Positions 8,278 through 17,219 are shown, counted from the stretch's first letter. The stretch: 64,000 nt of DNA from Solirubrobacter sp963736505 (GCA_963736505.1 CAVTOZ010000007.1:434001-498000); one strand, 5' to 3'. Notes: generated by a model from the letters alone, not told the origin. Translations and numbers: made by a program.

Positions 8278-8708
8278 CGCGCCGCGCCGCGATCGCGATG
8301 AGCGACGCGGAGGTGGCCGCGTTCCTCGACGACGCGCGCGTGCTGACGGTCGCCACGGTCGGGCGCGACGGCTGGCCGCACGTGATGCCGCTGTGGTTCG
8401 TCGTGCGCGACGGCGAGTGCTGGGCGTGGACGTACGCGAAGTCGCAGAAGGTGCGCAACCTCGAGCGCGACGCGCGCTGCACGCTCCAGGTCGAGGCCGG
8501 CGACAGCTACGACCAGCTGCGCGGCGTGATGATCAAGAGCGCCGCCGCGATCCATCGCGAGCCGGAGGTGGTCGCCGCCGTCGGCACCGGGCTGGCCGCG
8601 CGCTACGGCGGCGGCGGGCACGTCACACCCGCGCAGGCGGCCAAGCGCGTCGCGCTGCAGTTCGTGGTCAAGGAGATCGCCTCCTTCGACCACCGCAAGC
8701 TGGGCTAG
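8274..8708 (+). CDS. PPOX-class flavin/F420-dependent enzyme
   Basis: Small split-barrel protein of 144 residues from the pyridoxamine-5'-phosphate-oxidase-like superfamily, whose members bind FMN, F420 or haem. Seen in the sequence: RVLTVATVGRDGWPHVMPLWF (strand 1-2 hairpin), WAWTYAKSQKVRNLERD with the basic cofactor-phosphate binding residues, and a C-terminal helix. The pattern resembles the PPOX class F420-dependent family. The ATG overlaps the PafBC stop, so it belongs to the same transcript. Its TAG stop lies inside the CTAG that borders the following MITE-like element. Substrate unknown. Confidence 0.8.
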   Translation: MTRRAAIAMSDAEVAAFLDDARVLTVATVGRDGWPHVMPLWFVVRDGECWAWTYAKSQKVRNLERDARCTLQVEAGDSYDQLRGVMIKSAAAIHREPEVVAAVGTGLAARYGGGGHVTPAQAAKRVALQFVVKEIASFDHRKLG

Positions 8709-8910
8709 GAGCCTGTTGAAGCATTCCGGTACACCTGCTGCGGAGCATCCGCGGCCTGGCCTCGCCCTGCGGGCTCGTCACCGGGCTTCGCCCTGCCCGC
8801 CACCCGCGATGCTCACGTGCCAGAGGCACGCATCGCGATCGCATGCGGCCCGAGGCATCCACGGCTGCCGCCACATCAGGCGGACCGACCATGCTTCAAC
8901 ATACTCCTAG
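8705..8910. mobile_element. MITE-like element bounded by CTAG repeats
   Basis: A 198-bp non-coding segment (8709-8906) has 16-bp terminal inverted repeats, GAGCCTGTTGAAGCAT at the left and the complement of GAGTATGTTGAAGCAT at the right (14/16 matches). It is flanked on both sides by CTAG, which looks like a 4-bp target duplication and matches the YTAR-type target of IS5-family elements. Inside is a hairpin around CGTGCC-AGA-GGCACG. No reading frame is evident, so a transposase would have to act in trans. The two CTAG copies supply the TAG stop codons of both convergent neighbours. Terminal structure is seen; the IS5 link is inferred. Confidence 0.7.
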
Positions 8911-9539
8911 ACGGACGTCCCGCGCAGGACCGTCAGGGCGGCGTCGAGGTGCGCGCGCAGCGCGGCCAGCGCCCGCTCGAGGTCGCCGGCCCCGATCGCG
9001 GCGGCGATCTCGCCGTGCTCGGCCGACGTGCGCTGCGCGCGGTCGTCGCCGCGCAGCGTTGCGCGCGCCATCCGGCGCTGGCGGTCGCGCAGCGAGTCGT
9101 AGAGGCCGAGCAGGATCGTGTTGCCGGTCGCCTCCACGAGCGCGCGGTGGAACGCGCGGTCGGACTCGATGAACTCGTTGCCCTTCAGGCGCGTCTGGCG
9201 CTCCGCGGACTTCGCGAGCCGCCCGGCCAGCTCGGCGGGATCGCGCATCGCGCGCTCGATCGCGTAGCGCTCGATCACCCAGCGCGTCTCGATCACGTCC
9301 TCGAGCTCCTGCGCGGAGACCGGCACCACGAGCGCGCCGCGCTTGGGGTAGAGCTTCAGCAGCCCTTCGGACTCGAGCTGCGTGAACGCGGCGCGGACCG
9401 GCGTGCGGCTGACGCCGAGCGCCTCGGCGATCTCGCCTTCGCTGATCAGCTCGCCGCCGGGCAGCTTGCCGGTCAGCACCCGCTCCTTCACGTGGCGGTA
9501 CGCCCGCTCGCTCGCGGACGCCGGCCTCTCCTCAGCCAT
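8907..9539 (-). CDS. GntR family (FCD/FadR subgroup) regulator
   Basis: Repressor-type transcription factor of 210 residues. The winged HTH is at residues 10-75 (ISEGEIAEALGVSRTPVRAAF) and the FCD ligand domain follows with helices containing the conserved Asp/His residues typical of metal and carboxylate binding (ESDRAFHRALVEATGN, then SAEHGEIAAAI). It diverges from an MFS transporter, and a perfect 18-bp palindrome lies between them. The arrangement suggests local control of an acid or other small-molecule transporter. Its TAG stop lies in the CTAG at the right edge of the MITE-like element. Confidence 0.88.
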   Translation of the reverse strand: MAEERPASASERAYRHVKERVLTGKLPGGELISEGEIAEALGVSRTPVRAAFTQLESEGLLKLYPKRGALVVPVSAQELEDVIETRWVIERYAIERAMRDPAELAGRLAKSAERQTRLKGNEFIESDRAFHRALVEATGNTILLGLYDSLRDRQRRMARATLRGDDRAQRTSAEHGEIAAAIGAGDLERALAALRAHLDAALTVLRGTSV

Positions 9540-9560
9540 GGTGTGAATCGTACTTCGATG

Positions 9561-9578
9561 CGTCTTGTATACAAGACG
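9561..9578. promoter_or_regulatory. Perfect palindromic GntR/FadR-type operator
   Basis: CGTCTTGTATACAAGACG is a perfect 18-bp palindrome midway between the divergent GntR and MFS genes. The TTGTATACAA core is the kind of site bound by FCD-type GntR repressors. A second inverted pair, ATCGTAC (9547-9553) and GTACGAT (9580-9586), flanks it. The position allows one dimer to control both promoters. Confidence 0.72.
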
Positions 9579-9594
9579 TGTACGATATGAGCAC

Positions 9595-10781
9595 GTGATC
9601 GGCTCTCGGGCATGGCGGATGTGGGCACTCGCGGCGGCGTTCTACGTCGTCGCCATCTTCCATCGCATGAGCCTCGGCGTGGCGTCGATCAACGCCGGCC
9701 ATCGCTTCGGCGTCTCGACGAGCACGATCGCGCTGCTCTCGATCGTCCAGCTGTGCCTGTACCTCGTGATGCAGATCCCGGCCGGGCTGCTCGCAGACCG
9801 CGTCGGGCCGCGGCGCTCGCTCGCGCTCGGGCTCGTCGGGCTCGGCGTGGGAGAGCTGCTGTTCGCGTTCAGCCCGTCGTTCGGGCTCGCGCTCGCGGGT
9901 CGCGCGCTGGTCGGCGCCGGCGACGCCTGCATGTTCCTCAACGTTCTGCGCGTGGCGGCGCACTGGCTGCCGCCGCACCGCTACGCGCTCGCGACGGCGC
10001 TGACCGCGGTCTGCGGCTCGCTCGGCCAGCTGCTGACGACGGCACCGCTGAGCGCCGCGCTCGGCGACCTCGGCTGGACGCCGACGTTCGCGATCAGCGG
10101 CATCCTCACCGCGGTGCTCGCGATCCTCGCCGTCAACCGGCTGCAGGATCGCCCGGCGGGCGCCGCCGCCGTCATCCACGCGCCGATCCTCCCCACGCTG
10201 CGGCGCGCCTGGCGCGCGCCGTCGATCCGCCACGGGCTGTGGGTGCACTTCGCGCTCAACTGCCCGTTCGTCACGCTGACCGGCCTGTGGGCGTACCCGT
10301 ACCTCGTCCAGGGCCAGGGCCTCCCGCGCGCGACGGCCGCGGCGATCCTGACCGCCTCGGTGGCCGCCTTCGGCATCGCGGCGCCCGCGCTCGGCGCGCT
10401 CGCCGGCCGCAATCCGCGCCACCGGGGCCACATCGCCAGCACCGTGGCGATCACGACGGCGGCGACGCTCGGGCTCGTGCTCGGCTGGCCCGGGCACCCG
10501 CCGCTGGCGCTGGTGGCGCTGATGCTCGTGCTGTGCGGCGTCTCGGGCGCGGCGTCGATGCTGGCGTTCGACCTCGCCCGCGAAGGCGCGCCGAACGCGG
10601 GGGGAGCGCGTCCGGGATCGTCAACATCGGCGGCTTCAGCGCGGCGATCCTCGCGCAGGCCGCGATCGGGCTGCTCGTCGCGGCCCATCTCGGCTACCGG
10701 ATCGCGCTGCTGCCGCTGCTCGCGCTCGTCGCCGTCGGGGCGCTGCAGACGCTGCGGCACCCGACCGTCCGGCCCACCTGA
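9595..10781 (+). pseudogene. MFS transporter, single frameshift near 10,605
   Basis: Major facilitator permease, about 395 residues once repaired, with 12 membrane segments. It starts at GTG 9595 (VIGSRAWRMWALAAAFYVV). The motif-A loop LLADRVGPRRSLALG follows TM2. The frame is lost in a run of six G at about 10,600-10,605: inserting one G joins the upstream frame (EGAPNAG) to GSASGIVNIGGFSAAIL and the rest of TM11-12, ending at 10781. The homopolymer context points to a base-calling error; a genuine phase-variable or dead gene is possible. Divergent GntR with a palindromic operator is its likely regulator. Substrate unknown. Confidence 0.8.
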
Positions 10782-10872
10782 CCTCGCCGATCTCCGACCG
10801 GCTGTCTATGCCGGGAGCGCGTGGTCCGGCGTAGCTTGGTGATCACGTTCTGCGCGGCACCACAGAGACGTG

Positions 10873-10898
10873 CCGGGGCGAGTCTCCTCCCGCCCCGG
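10873..10898. terminator. GC-rich hairpin after the MFS gene
   Basis: An 8-bp perfect stem CCGGGGCG / CGCCCCGG encloses a 10-nt loop about 90 bp past the MFS stop. There is no U-tract, so termination is only a possibility. The rest of the 218-bp gap before rmlA shows no gene. Confidence 0.35.
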
Positions 10899-10999
10899 TG
10901 TCGTCGCGGTGCGGAATGTCTCCTCGGGATCACCGGGGCCCGCGAGCGGACCGACAGCCCTCCGCCTGCGGGCCCCGCCCCGCGCTAGCCTCCCGCGCC

Positions 11000-12076
11000 A
11001 TGGAGCAGCTCAAAGGCCTGATCCTGTCGGGCGGCAAGGGCACGCGCCTGCGGCCGATCACGTACACGTCGGCCAAGCAGCTCGTTCCGGTGGCCAACAA
11101 GCCGGTCCTGTTCTACGGCATCGAGGCGATGGCGGCGGCGGGCATCCGCGAGGTCGGCATCATCATCGCGCCCGAGACCGGCGGTGAGATCCGTGCGGCG
11201 GCCGGCGACGGCGAGCGCTTCGGCGTCCAGATCACCTACATCGAGCAGGACGCGCCGCTCGGGCTCGCGCACGCGGTGCTGACCGCCGAGCCGTTCCTCG
11301 GGGCCGACCCGTTCGTGATGTACCTCGGCGACAACCTGCTCCAGGGAGGTATCGAGGATCTCGTGGCGGCGTTCCGCGCGAACCGGCCGGAGGCGCTGAT
11401 CCTGCTCACGCCGGTGCCGGACCCGCAGAACTTCGGCGTCGCCGAGCTCGACGGCGAGGGCCGCGTGGCGCGGCTGGTGGAGAAGCCGCCGGAGCCGGCG
11501 TCGGATCTCGCGCTCGTGGGCGTCTACATGTTCACGGCGCGGATCCACGAGGCGGCGCGCGCGATCCGCCCGTCCGGGCGCGGCGAGCTGGAGATCACCG
11601 ACGCGATCCAGTGGCTGGTCGACGCCGAGGCGACCGTCGAGTCGCACGTCGTGCGCGGGTGGTGGAAGGACACCGGCCGCCTGGACGACATGCTCGAGGC
11701 CAACCGGCTGATCCTCGAGCGCGTCGAGCGGCGCGTCGACGGCGAGCTCGACCACTCCCAGATCGAGGGCCGCGTGATCGTCGAGGCCGGCGCGATCCTC
11801 GAGCGCAGCACCGTCCGCGGCCCGGCCATCATCGGCGCCGGCGCGCGGCTGACCGACGCCTACGTCGGCCCGTACACCGCGATCGGCCGCCACTGCGTGG
11901 TCGAGTCGGCCGAGGTCGAGCACTCGATCCTGCTCGAAGGCTCGTCGGTGCGCGGCCTCGACGGGCGCATGGAGTCCTCCCTGCTCGGCCGCGACGTGCA
12001 CGTCGGCCGCAGCGCCGGCCAGCCGAAGGCGTACCGGTTCATGGTCGGCGACTCCTCGGAGATCGAAGTCCTGTAG
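11000..12076 (+). CDS. rmlA: Glucose-1-phosphate thymidylyltransferase, long (RmlA-long) form
   Basis: Makes dTDP-glucose from dTTP and glucose-1-phosphate, the entry step to dTDP-rhamnose and related sugars. The nucleotidyltransferase signature LSGGKGTRLRPIT is at residues 9-21, with YIEQDAPLGLAHAV and FVMYLGDNLL further on. At 358 residues it is longer than the about 290-residue RmlA and carries a left-handed beta-helix C-terminus (hexapeptide-like repeats from about residue 255), as in the RmlA-long family often found in antibiotic or cell-wall sugar loci. The ATG at 11000 gives the expected MEQLKGLILSGG start. rfbD lies 10 kb upstream on the other strand. No adjacent rmlB or rmlC is visible. 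Confidence 0.93.
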   Translation: MEQLKGLILSGGKGTRLRPITYTSAKQLVPVANKPVLFYGIEAMAAAGIREVGIIIAPETGGEIRAAAGDGERFGVQITYIEQDAPLGLAHAVLTAEPFLGADPFVMYLGDNLLQGGIEDLVAAFRANRPEALILLTPVPDPQNFGVAELDGEGRVARLVEKPPEPASDLALVGVYMFTARIHEAARAIRPSGRGELEITDAIQWLVDAEATVESHVVRGWWKDTGRLDDMLEANRLILERVERRVDGELDHSQIEGRVIVEAGAILERSTVRGPAIIGAGARLTDAYVGPYTAIGRHCVVESAEVEHSILLEGSSVRGLDGRMESSLLGRDVHVGRSAGQPKAYRFMVGDSSEIEVL

Positions 12077-12119
12077 CGGCGCCCGATGAGTTCGGGCCTG
12101 TGCCGTCGTCTTACGCACC

Positions 12120-12707
12120 ATGATCTTCACAGGCGCGAGCATGTCGCTGGACGGCTACATCGCCGGACCTGACGAGTCCGGGTTCGACCTGCTCTTCAAG
12201 TGGTACGAGAACGGCGACGTCGAGATCCCGTCGGCGCGGCCCGAGACGCAGTTCCGCGTGAGCGCGGCGAGCGCGGAGGTGGTACGGGCGATGCTCGCGC
12301 GGACGGGCGTGTTCGTCGTGGGGCGGCGGCTGTTCGACGTCACCGACGGCTGGCACGGGCGTCATCCCTACGACAAGCCGATCGTCGTCGTCACGCACCA
12401 GGTGCCCGAGCAGTGGCGGCGTGAGCACCCGGACGCGCCGTTCACGTTCGCCGACGGGCTGGCGCCCGCGCTCGACGCGGCGCGTGAGATCGCCGGCGAC
12501 CTGGACATCGGCGTCAACGGCGGCACGATCGCGACGCAGTGCCTCGACGCGGGCCTGCTCGACGAGGTCTGGGTCGACCTGGTGCCGGTCGTGCTCGGCG
12601 CCGGCGTGCCGTTCCTGAAGCCGGAGACGCCGTTCGCGCTCGACGGGCCGGTCGCGATCACGCCCGGCGACCGCGTCACGCACCTCCGCTACAAGGTGCG
12701 GCGCTGA
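12120..12707 (+). CDS. Dihydrofolate reductase / RibD C-terminal family protein
   Basis: Cytoplasmic NADPH-dependent reductase-like protein of 195 residues. The opening MIFTGASMSLDGYIAGPDES and the glycine-containing VVGRRLFDVTDGW and LDIGVNGGTIATQCLDAGLLDEV segments are diagnostic of the RibD_C (DHFR-like) family. These stand-alone actinobacterial members are usually annotated as dihydrofolate-reductase family proteins with unknown substrates. It stands alone between rmlA and a convergent reductase gene with a 6-bp gap. The true reaction is not determinable from sequence. Confidence 0.85.
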   Translation: MIFTGASMSLDGYIAGPDESGFDLLFKWYENGDVEIPSARPETQFRVSAASAEVVRAMLARTGVFVVGRRLFDVTDGWHGRHPYDKPIVVVTHQVPEQWRREHPDAPFTFADGLAPALDAAREIAGDLDIGVNGGTIATQCLDAGLLDEVWVDLVPVVLGAGVPFLKPETPFALDGPVAITPGDRVTHLRYKVRR

Positions 12708-12713
12708 ACGGAC

Positions 12714-13625
12714 TCAGTCCGGGACGAGCACGAGCTTGCCGCGGACGTGGCCCCCGGCGCTGAGGCGGTGGGCCTCCGCGGCACGCGAGAACGGGATCAC
12801 CTGGGCGAGCTCGACCCGCAGGCCGCCGGCGTCGAACAGCGCGGCGGCCTCGCCGAGCGCCTCGACGGCGCGGAAGTCGCCGCCGCCTGTGACCTTCACG
12901 CCAAGAGCGGCGGCGCCGAAGTCGGCGATCGTGGCGACGCGCGCCGGGTCGCCGGTGAGCTCGATCAGGTCGGGGATGCCGCCCTGCCCGGCGGTGTCGA
13001 ACGCGTAATCGACGCCGTCCGGCGCGAGCGCGCGGATGCGCTGGGCCATCCCGTCGCCGTAGGTCGTGGGCTCGGCGCCGAGCGAGCGCACGAAGTCGTG
13101 GTTGCGCTCGCTCGCGGTGCCGATCACGCGGGCGCCGCGGGCCTTGGCGAGCTGGACCGCGACGGCCCCGACGCCGCCGGCCGCGCCGTTGATCACGATC
13201 GTCTCGCCGCTCTGCGGGCCGCCGAGCACGGTGAACACGCGCACGCTGGTCTCGACCGCGACCGGCATGGCCGCCGCCTGCTCCCACGACGCGCGTGCGG
13301 GCTTGCGGGCGAAGTCGTCGAGGATCGCGTGCTCGGCCGCCGCGCCGCCGACGGCGAAGCCGAACACCTCGTCGCCGGCCGCGGCGCCCTCGACGCCGTC
13401 TCCCACCTCGTCGACGACGCCGGCCGCCTCGCGCCCGTCGATCGCGGGCAGCTCCAGCGGCATCATCTCGCGCATCGCGCCGCTGCGCTGCTTGAAGTCG
13501 ATCGGGTTCACGCCCGCGGCGCGAACCGCGATGCGGATCTGCCCGGGGCCGGCGTGCGGCTCCGGGACGTCGGCGACCTGCAGCACGTCGGGACCGCCGT
13601 ACTCGGCGAACACCAGAGCCTTCAT
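12714..13625 (-). CDS. Zinc-independent MDR family NADP-dependent oxidoreductase
   Basis: Quinone-oxidoreductase-like enzyme of 303 residues. The GroES-like N-terminal domain starts MKALVFAEYGGPDVLQV and contains the AGVNPIDFKQRSG motif; the Rossmann domain has NGAAGGVGAVAVQLAKARG at about residues 145-165. There is no structural-zinc Cys cluster, as expected for the QOR subgroup. The start at 13625 removes 15 unlikely residues. It reduces quinones or activated carbonyls using NADPH; physiological substrate unknown. It is followed convergently by the DHFR-like gene. Confidence 0.88.
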   Translation of the reverse strand: MKALVFAEYGGPDVLQVADVPEPHAGPGQIRIAVRAAGVNPIDFKQRSGAMREMMPLELPAIDGREAAGVVDEVGDGVEGAAAGDEVFGFAVGGAAAEHAILDDFARKPARASWEQAAAMPVAVETSVRVFTVLGGPQSGETIVINGAAGGVGAVAVQLAKARGARVIGTASERNHDFVRSLGAEPTTYGDGMAQRIRALAPDGVDYAFDTAGQGGIPDLIELTGDPARVATIADFGAAALGVKVTGGGDFRAVEALGEAAALFDAGGLRVELAQVIPFSRAAEAHRLSAGGHVRGKLVLVPD

Positions 13626-13635
13626 GCGGCAGAGG

Positions 13636-14541
13636 CTACGCCGCGGCGCGCGCGGCGAACCACGCGCCACCGCCGAGCGCGCGGTCGTACCCCGACCAGC
13701 GCGAGCCGTCGGGCAGCGCCTTCTCCAGCCGGTCGAACGAGCCGAGCCGGCCGCCCAGGTTGTCGATCATGTGCACGAGCGTCGCCTCGCGCGTGCACGG
13801 GACGACGGGCGAGCCGTGCTCGAGCTGGCCGTGGTGGCTGAGGATGATGTGCAGGACGGCGACGGCGAGCTCCGACGGGAAGTCGGGGATGTCCTCGATC
13901 AGGCGCCGCACGCGGTAGTAGCCGAGCGGGATCTCGCCCTGCAGGCGCCCGAGGTCGGTCAGGTCGATCGCCACCGGGTCCGGCGTATAGGCGTCGAGCT
14001 TGCCGATGTCGTGCAGCAGCGCGCCGGTGACCGCGACGTCGCGGTCCACGCCGCCGAACGTCGCGGAGATCGCCGACACGCCCTGGGCGACCGTCAGCGA
14101 GTGCTCGAGCAGGCCGTGCCGGTAGGCCTGGTGGTAGCGCTTGGCCGCCGGCGCCTCGCGGAACGCGTGCCAGGTCTCGGTGCCCGGGCCGAACACGAGC
14201 TCCAGCAGCGCGCGCAGGTGCGGGCACTGCACGGTGGCCACGAGCTCGCGCAGGTCGGCCTCCATGCGCTCGACCGGGACGCGCGGGCCGTCCAGCAGAT
14301 CGTCGAGCGAGTACTCGCCGGTTCGCGCGGGGCGCAGGAACTCGACGTCCAGCCGCCCGCGCTCGACCCGCCCGCGCACCCGCACGCACGTGCCGGGCTC
14401 GCACGCGCCGGCGAGCTCCGGCTCCAGCACCGCGTGCAGGCTGCCGGTGCGATCGGCGAGCGTGACGCGCTCTGGCGCGCGCTCGCGCACGATCAGCACC
14501 AGGTCGACCTCCTGGCCGTCGGTGAGGTGGCGCACGTGCAC
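13636..14541 (-). CDS. OB-fold plus HD-domain phosphohydrolase (YhaM-like)
   Basis: About 301 residues: an N-terminal OB-fold nucleic-acid-binding segment (EVDLVLIVRERAPERVTLAD and a following beta-barrel) and a C-terminal HD domain. Metal-binding residues are visible in HGLLEHSLTV, GALLHDIGKLDAY (the HD pair) and LSHHGQLEHGSP. This order matches the YhaM 3'-5' exoribonuclease family. GTG 14541 was chosen as start; upstream residues look non-coding. The EcsC-like gene lies 32 bp upstream in the same direction, so co-transcription is likely. RNase activity is inferred from architecture. Confidence 0.8.
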   Translation of the reverse strand: MHVRHLTDGQEVDLVLIVRERAPERVTLADRTGSLHAVLEPELAGACEPGTCVRVRGRVERGRLDVEFLRPARTGEYSLDDLLDGPRVPVERMEADLRELVATVQCPHLRALLELVFGPGTETWHAFREAPAAKRYHQAYRHGLLEHSLTVAQGVSAISATFGGVDRDVAVTGALLHDIGKLDAYTPDPVAIDLTDLGRLQGEIPLGYYRVRRLIEDIPDFPSELAVAVLHIILSHHGQLEHGSPVVPCTREATLVHMIDNLGGRLGSFDRLEKALPDGSRWSGYDRALGGGAWFAARAAA

Positions 14542-14573
14542 GCCGGGAACCCTAGGACCCGCGGCGGACGCAA

Positions 14574-15221
14574 TCAGCCGCCGTAGAAGCGGATCGCGCG
14601 ATCCGCGAGCGCGCGCGTGTCGCGCTCGTTCGCGACGGCGTTGAACGCGACGGCGAAGATCGGGACCAGGCGGCCGAACAGCCGCCGGCCCGTGCGCTTG
14701 CCGACCATCATCAGCAGCCGCTTGGCGAGCGCCTCGTCGCGCGCGAGCCGCGAGCCGACGTAGGCCTCGGCGATCGTCGTCCCCATGCCGTCCAGCGCGG
14801 CGCGCGCCGTCTGCGGGTCGGGGTACAGGCCGGTCAGCACCAGCAGCTCGGCGGGGCGCATCGGATCGAGCGGGTCGAAGCCGTAGGCGGCGGCGACGAA
14901 GAACACGAGCCGCGACTGGATCCAGGCGAGCCCCATCAGGTCCGGGACGAACGTGATCACGCCGCCGACGCCGGTCGCCGCGCCTTCGAAGCGCGCGAGC
15001 TGCGCGTGCCGGCGCTTGGCCATCTCGCCGAGCGCGGCGGGGTCGGTGCCGTAGACGCGGCGGCGCTTGTCCGCCCACGCGGCCGCCGCGGGCGCGTGCC
15101 GCTCGCTCGCGGCGAGCGCGATCAGCTCGGGCGCGCGCACCGGGTTCGCGCGCAGGCGCTCGAACAGCCCCTCGGGCGGCTTCTCCGCGCGCTCGTCGCG
15201 CTCGATCGTCGCGTCGCTCAT
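14574..15221 (-). CDS. EcsC family protein
   Basis: 215-residue protein of the EcsC family, named after a Bacillus gene next to an ABC transporter, function unknown. A conserved acidic/basic N-terminal helix (VRAPELIALAASERHAPAAA) precedes a hydrophobic glycine-rich centre (GAATGVGGVITFVPDLMGLA, about residues 95-115) likely to insert in or lie on the membrane. It is followed by VFFVAAAYGFDP and a C-terminal helical part. Start at ATG 15221. Co-directional with the HD gene, divergent from the alpha/beta hydrolase. Confidence 0.8.
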   Translation of the reverse strand: MSDATIERDERAEKPPEGLFERLRANPVRAPELIALAASERHAPAAAAWADKRRRVYGTDPAALGEMAKRRHAQLARFEGAATGVGGVITFVPDLMGLAWIQSRLVFFVAAAYGFDPLDPMRPAELLVLTGLYPDPQTARAALDGMGTTIAEAYVGSRLARDEALAKRLLMMVGKRTGRRLFGRLVPIFAVAFNAVANERDTRALADRAIRFYGG

Positions 15222-15293
15222 CTGCGCGCCAAATCTAGTCGGACCGGTGTGCCGTGGTGTCAGCGAACGCACCCGACGGGGTATGCCCTGTTC

Positions 15294-16115
15294 GTGGAGT
15301 CGATCTTCGAGCATCGCGTCGAGCTGTCCGGGCACGTCACTCGCGCGCTGGAGATCGAAGGCGACGGCGCCGGCATCGTGCTGCTGCACGGCTGGACCGA
15401 CTCGGCCGACACATGGCGCCCGCTGCTGGCCGAGCTGGCCGCGCGCGGCCGCCGCGCGATCGCCGTCGACCTGCCCGGCTTCGGCGATGCGACGCGGCTG
15501 CGCTCCGGCGCCGTGCTGCCGCAGCTGGACGCGTTCGCCGAGGAGCTGGTGGAGACGTGGGCCGTGCGCGGCCCGATCGTCGTCGCCGGCACCTCGCTCG
15601 GCGGCTGCCTCGCCCTGCGGATGGCCGAGCGCGGCGGCGAGCTGCCGCTCGCCGGCGTCGTCCCCGTGGCGCCCGCCGGCCTCGAGCTGCCGGGCTGGTT
15701 CGACGCGATCGAGCGCGACCCGATCGTGCGCAAGCTGCTCTCGATGCCGATCCCGGTCCCCGGCGTGCTCGTGCGCGGCGCGCTCGGCCACGCCCACCCG
15801 CGCGACGCGCAGCGCGCGGTCGTCGACGCGTTCGCGCCCTACGACGAGTCGCGCGCGGCGGTGGCCGGCCTGCTGCGCTCCGGCCGGCGCCTGCTGCCGG
15901 AGCTCGCGAGCGCGCCGTTCGACCTCGCCGGGATCGACTGCCCGGTCATGCTCGTGTGGGGCACGCGCGACCGCGAGATCCCGCACACGCGCACGCGGAT
16001 CGTGCTCGATCAGCTCCCCACGACGCAGGTCGAGCTGATCGAAGGCTGCGGCCATTTCCCGCAGCTCGAGGCGACCGGGCGCCTGCTCGAGCTGCTGCTG
16101 CCCTTCCCCGCGTAG
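15294..16115 (+). CDS. Alpha/beta-hydrolase
   Basis: Cytoplasmic alpha/beta-hydrolase-fold enzyme of 273 residues. The oxyanion loop is VLLHGWTDSADTW, the nucleophile elbow GTSLGG gives the catalytic Ser, Asp is in WGTRDREIP and His in EGCGHFPQLE, so the triad is complete. It probably hydrolyses an ester, lactone or C-C bond; substrate not predictable. The GTG start at 15294 has a TATGCC -10-like hexamer at 15282-15287, implying a leaderless transcript. It diverges from the EcsC gene. Confidence 0.85.
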   Translation: MESIFEHRVELSGHVTRALEIEGDGAGIVLLHGWTDSADTWRPLLAELAARGRRAIAVDLPGFGDATRLRSGAVLPQLDAFAEELVETWAVRGPIVVAGTSLGGCLALRMAERGGELPLAGVVPVAPAGLELPGWFDAIERDPIVRKLLSMPIPVPGVLVRGALGHAHPRDAQRAVVDAFAPYDESRAAVAGLLRSGRRLLPELASAPFDLAGIDCPVMLVWGTRDREIPHTRTRIVLDQLPTTQVELIEGCGHFPQLEATGRLLELLLPFPA

Positions 16116-16174
16116 ACCGCAACGCGCCGTGCAGCGCGGCTGAACCGGCCTGGGGTCCGGCTACGCTCTTTGGC

Positions 16175-17170
16175 ATGCGCCGGACCGCCATCCTGACTCT
16201 GACCCTGCTCCTCGGCCTCGCTCCGGTGGCCGGCGCGCAGGCGCCGACGCCGCAGCCGCGGATCGCGGCGGGCGTGAGCGCCGCCGGCACCGACCTGTCG
16301 GGGCTGACGCTCGACGAGGCCGCCGGGCGGCTGTACGCGACGTTCGGGCCGACGATCGGCAAGCCGCTCTCGACGCACGTCGCGGGTCGCAAGTTCGCGC
16401 TCAGCTACACCGACGTGAAGCTGAGCTTCGACGTCAACAAGACGGCCCGCCGCGCGCTCAACGCCGGCCGCGCGACGCACACCGGCGCCGTCGACGTGCC
16501 GCTCTACATCACCTACGACGCCGGGCTCGTCAACGCGTACGCCGCCAAGGTCGCGAGCACGGTCGCCAAGACCGCGCGCGACGCGTCGGTGAAGATCGGC
16601 CTGACCCGCATCACCAAGGTCGAGTCGCGCGACGGCCGCTCGCTCGACGCGACCGCACTGGCCGCGGCGGTCGTCAAAGTGCTGACCGATCCGAGGCAGC
16701 AGCGGATCCTGCAGCCGAAGCTCAAGGTCGTCCATCCGAAGGTCACGACGGGCAAGCTCGCGAGCGCCTACGGCACGATCATCACGATCGATCGCGGCAA
16801 CTTCAAGCTGCGCCTGTTCAAGCGCCTGAAGCTGTCGAAGACGTACGGCGTCGCCGTCGGCATGCCCGCGTACCCGACGCCGACGGGCCGCTTCTCGATC
16901 GCCAACAAGGCCGTCAACCCGACCTGGACGGCGCCGAACTCCCCGTGGGCGGGCGCCTACGCGAACGAGTCGGTGCCCGGCGGCTCGGCGGAGAACCCGC
17001 TGAAGGCGCGCTGGATGGGGATCGTCAACGGCGTCGGGATCCACGGCACCGGGATCCCGGGGTCGATCGGCTCGCGCGCGTCGCACGGCTGCATCCGCAT
17101 GACCGTGCCGGACGTGATCGACCTGTATCCGCGGGTGCCGGTGGGCACTCCGGTGCTGATCGGGAACTAG
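16175..17170 (+). CDS. Secreted L,D-transpeptidase (YkuD domain)
   Basis: Exported cell-wall enzyme of 331 residues that forms 3-3 peptidoglycan crosslinks. A signal peptide occupies residues 1-22 (ending VAGAQA). A VanW/PG-binding-4-like domain follows at about 30-190 and a YkuD catalytic domain at 200-331, with GIHGTGIPGSIGSRASHGCIRM giving the catalytic His and Cys306. The ATG is 8 nt downstream of TACGCT (a TANNNT -10), so the mRNA is probably leaderless. It stands between a hydrolase and RNase D on the same strand. Confidence 0.92.
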   Translation: MRRTAILTLTLLLGLAPVAGAQAPTPQPRIAAGVSAAGTDLSGLTLDEAAGRLYATFGPTIGKPLSTHVAGRKFALSYTDVKLSFDVNKTARRALNAGRATHTGAVDVPLYITYDAGLVNAYAAKVASTVAKTARDASVKIGLTRITKVESRDGRSLDATALAAAVVKVLTDPRQQRILQPKLKVVHPKVTTGKLASAYGTIITIDRGNFKLRLFKRLKLSKTYGVAVGMPAYPTPTGRFSIANKAVNPTWTAPNSPWAGAYANESVPGGSAENPLKARWMGIVNGVGIHGTGIPGSIGSRASHGCIRMTVPDVIDLYPRVPVGTPVLIGN

Positions 17171-17219
17171 GCGCGTTGGCGCGTTTCCATCCGGCGACCC
17201 CGGATAGGGTCGCGCAACG

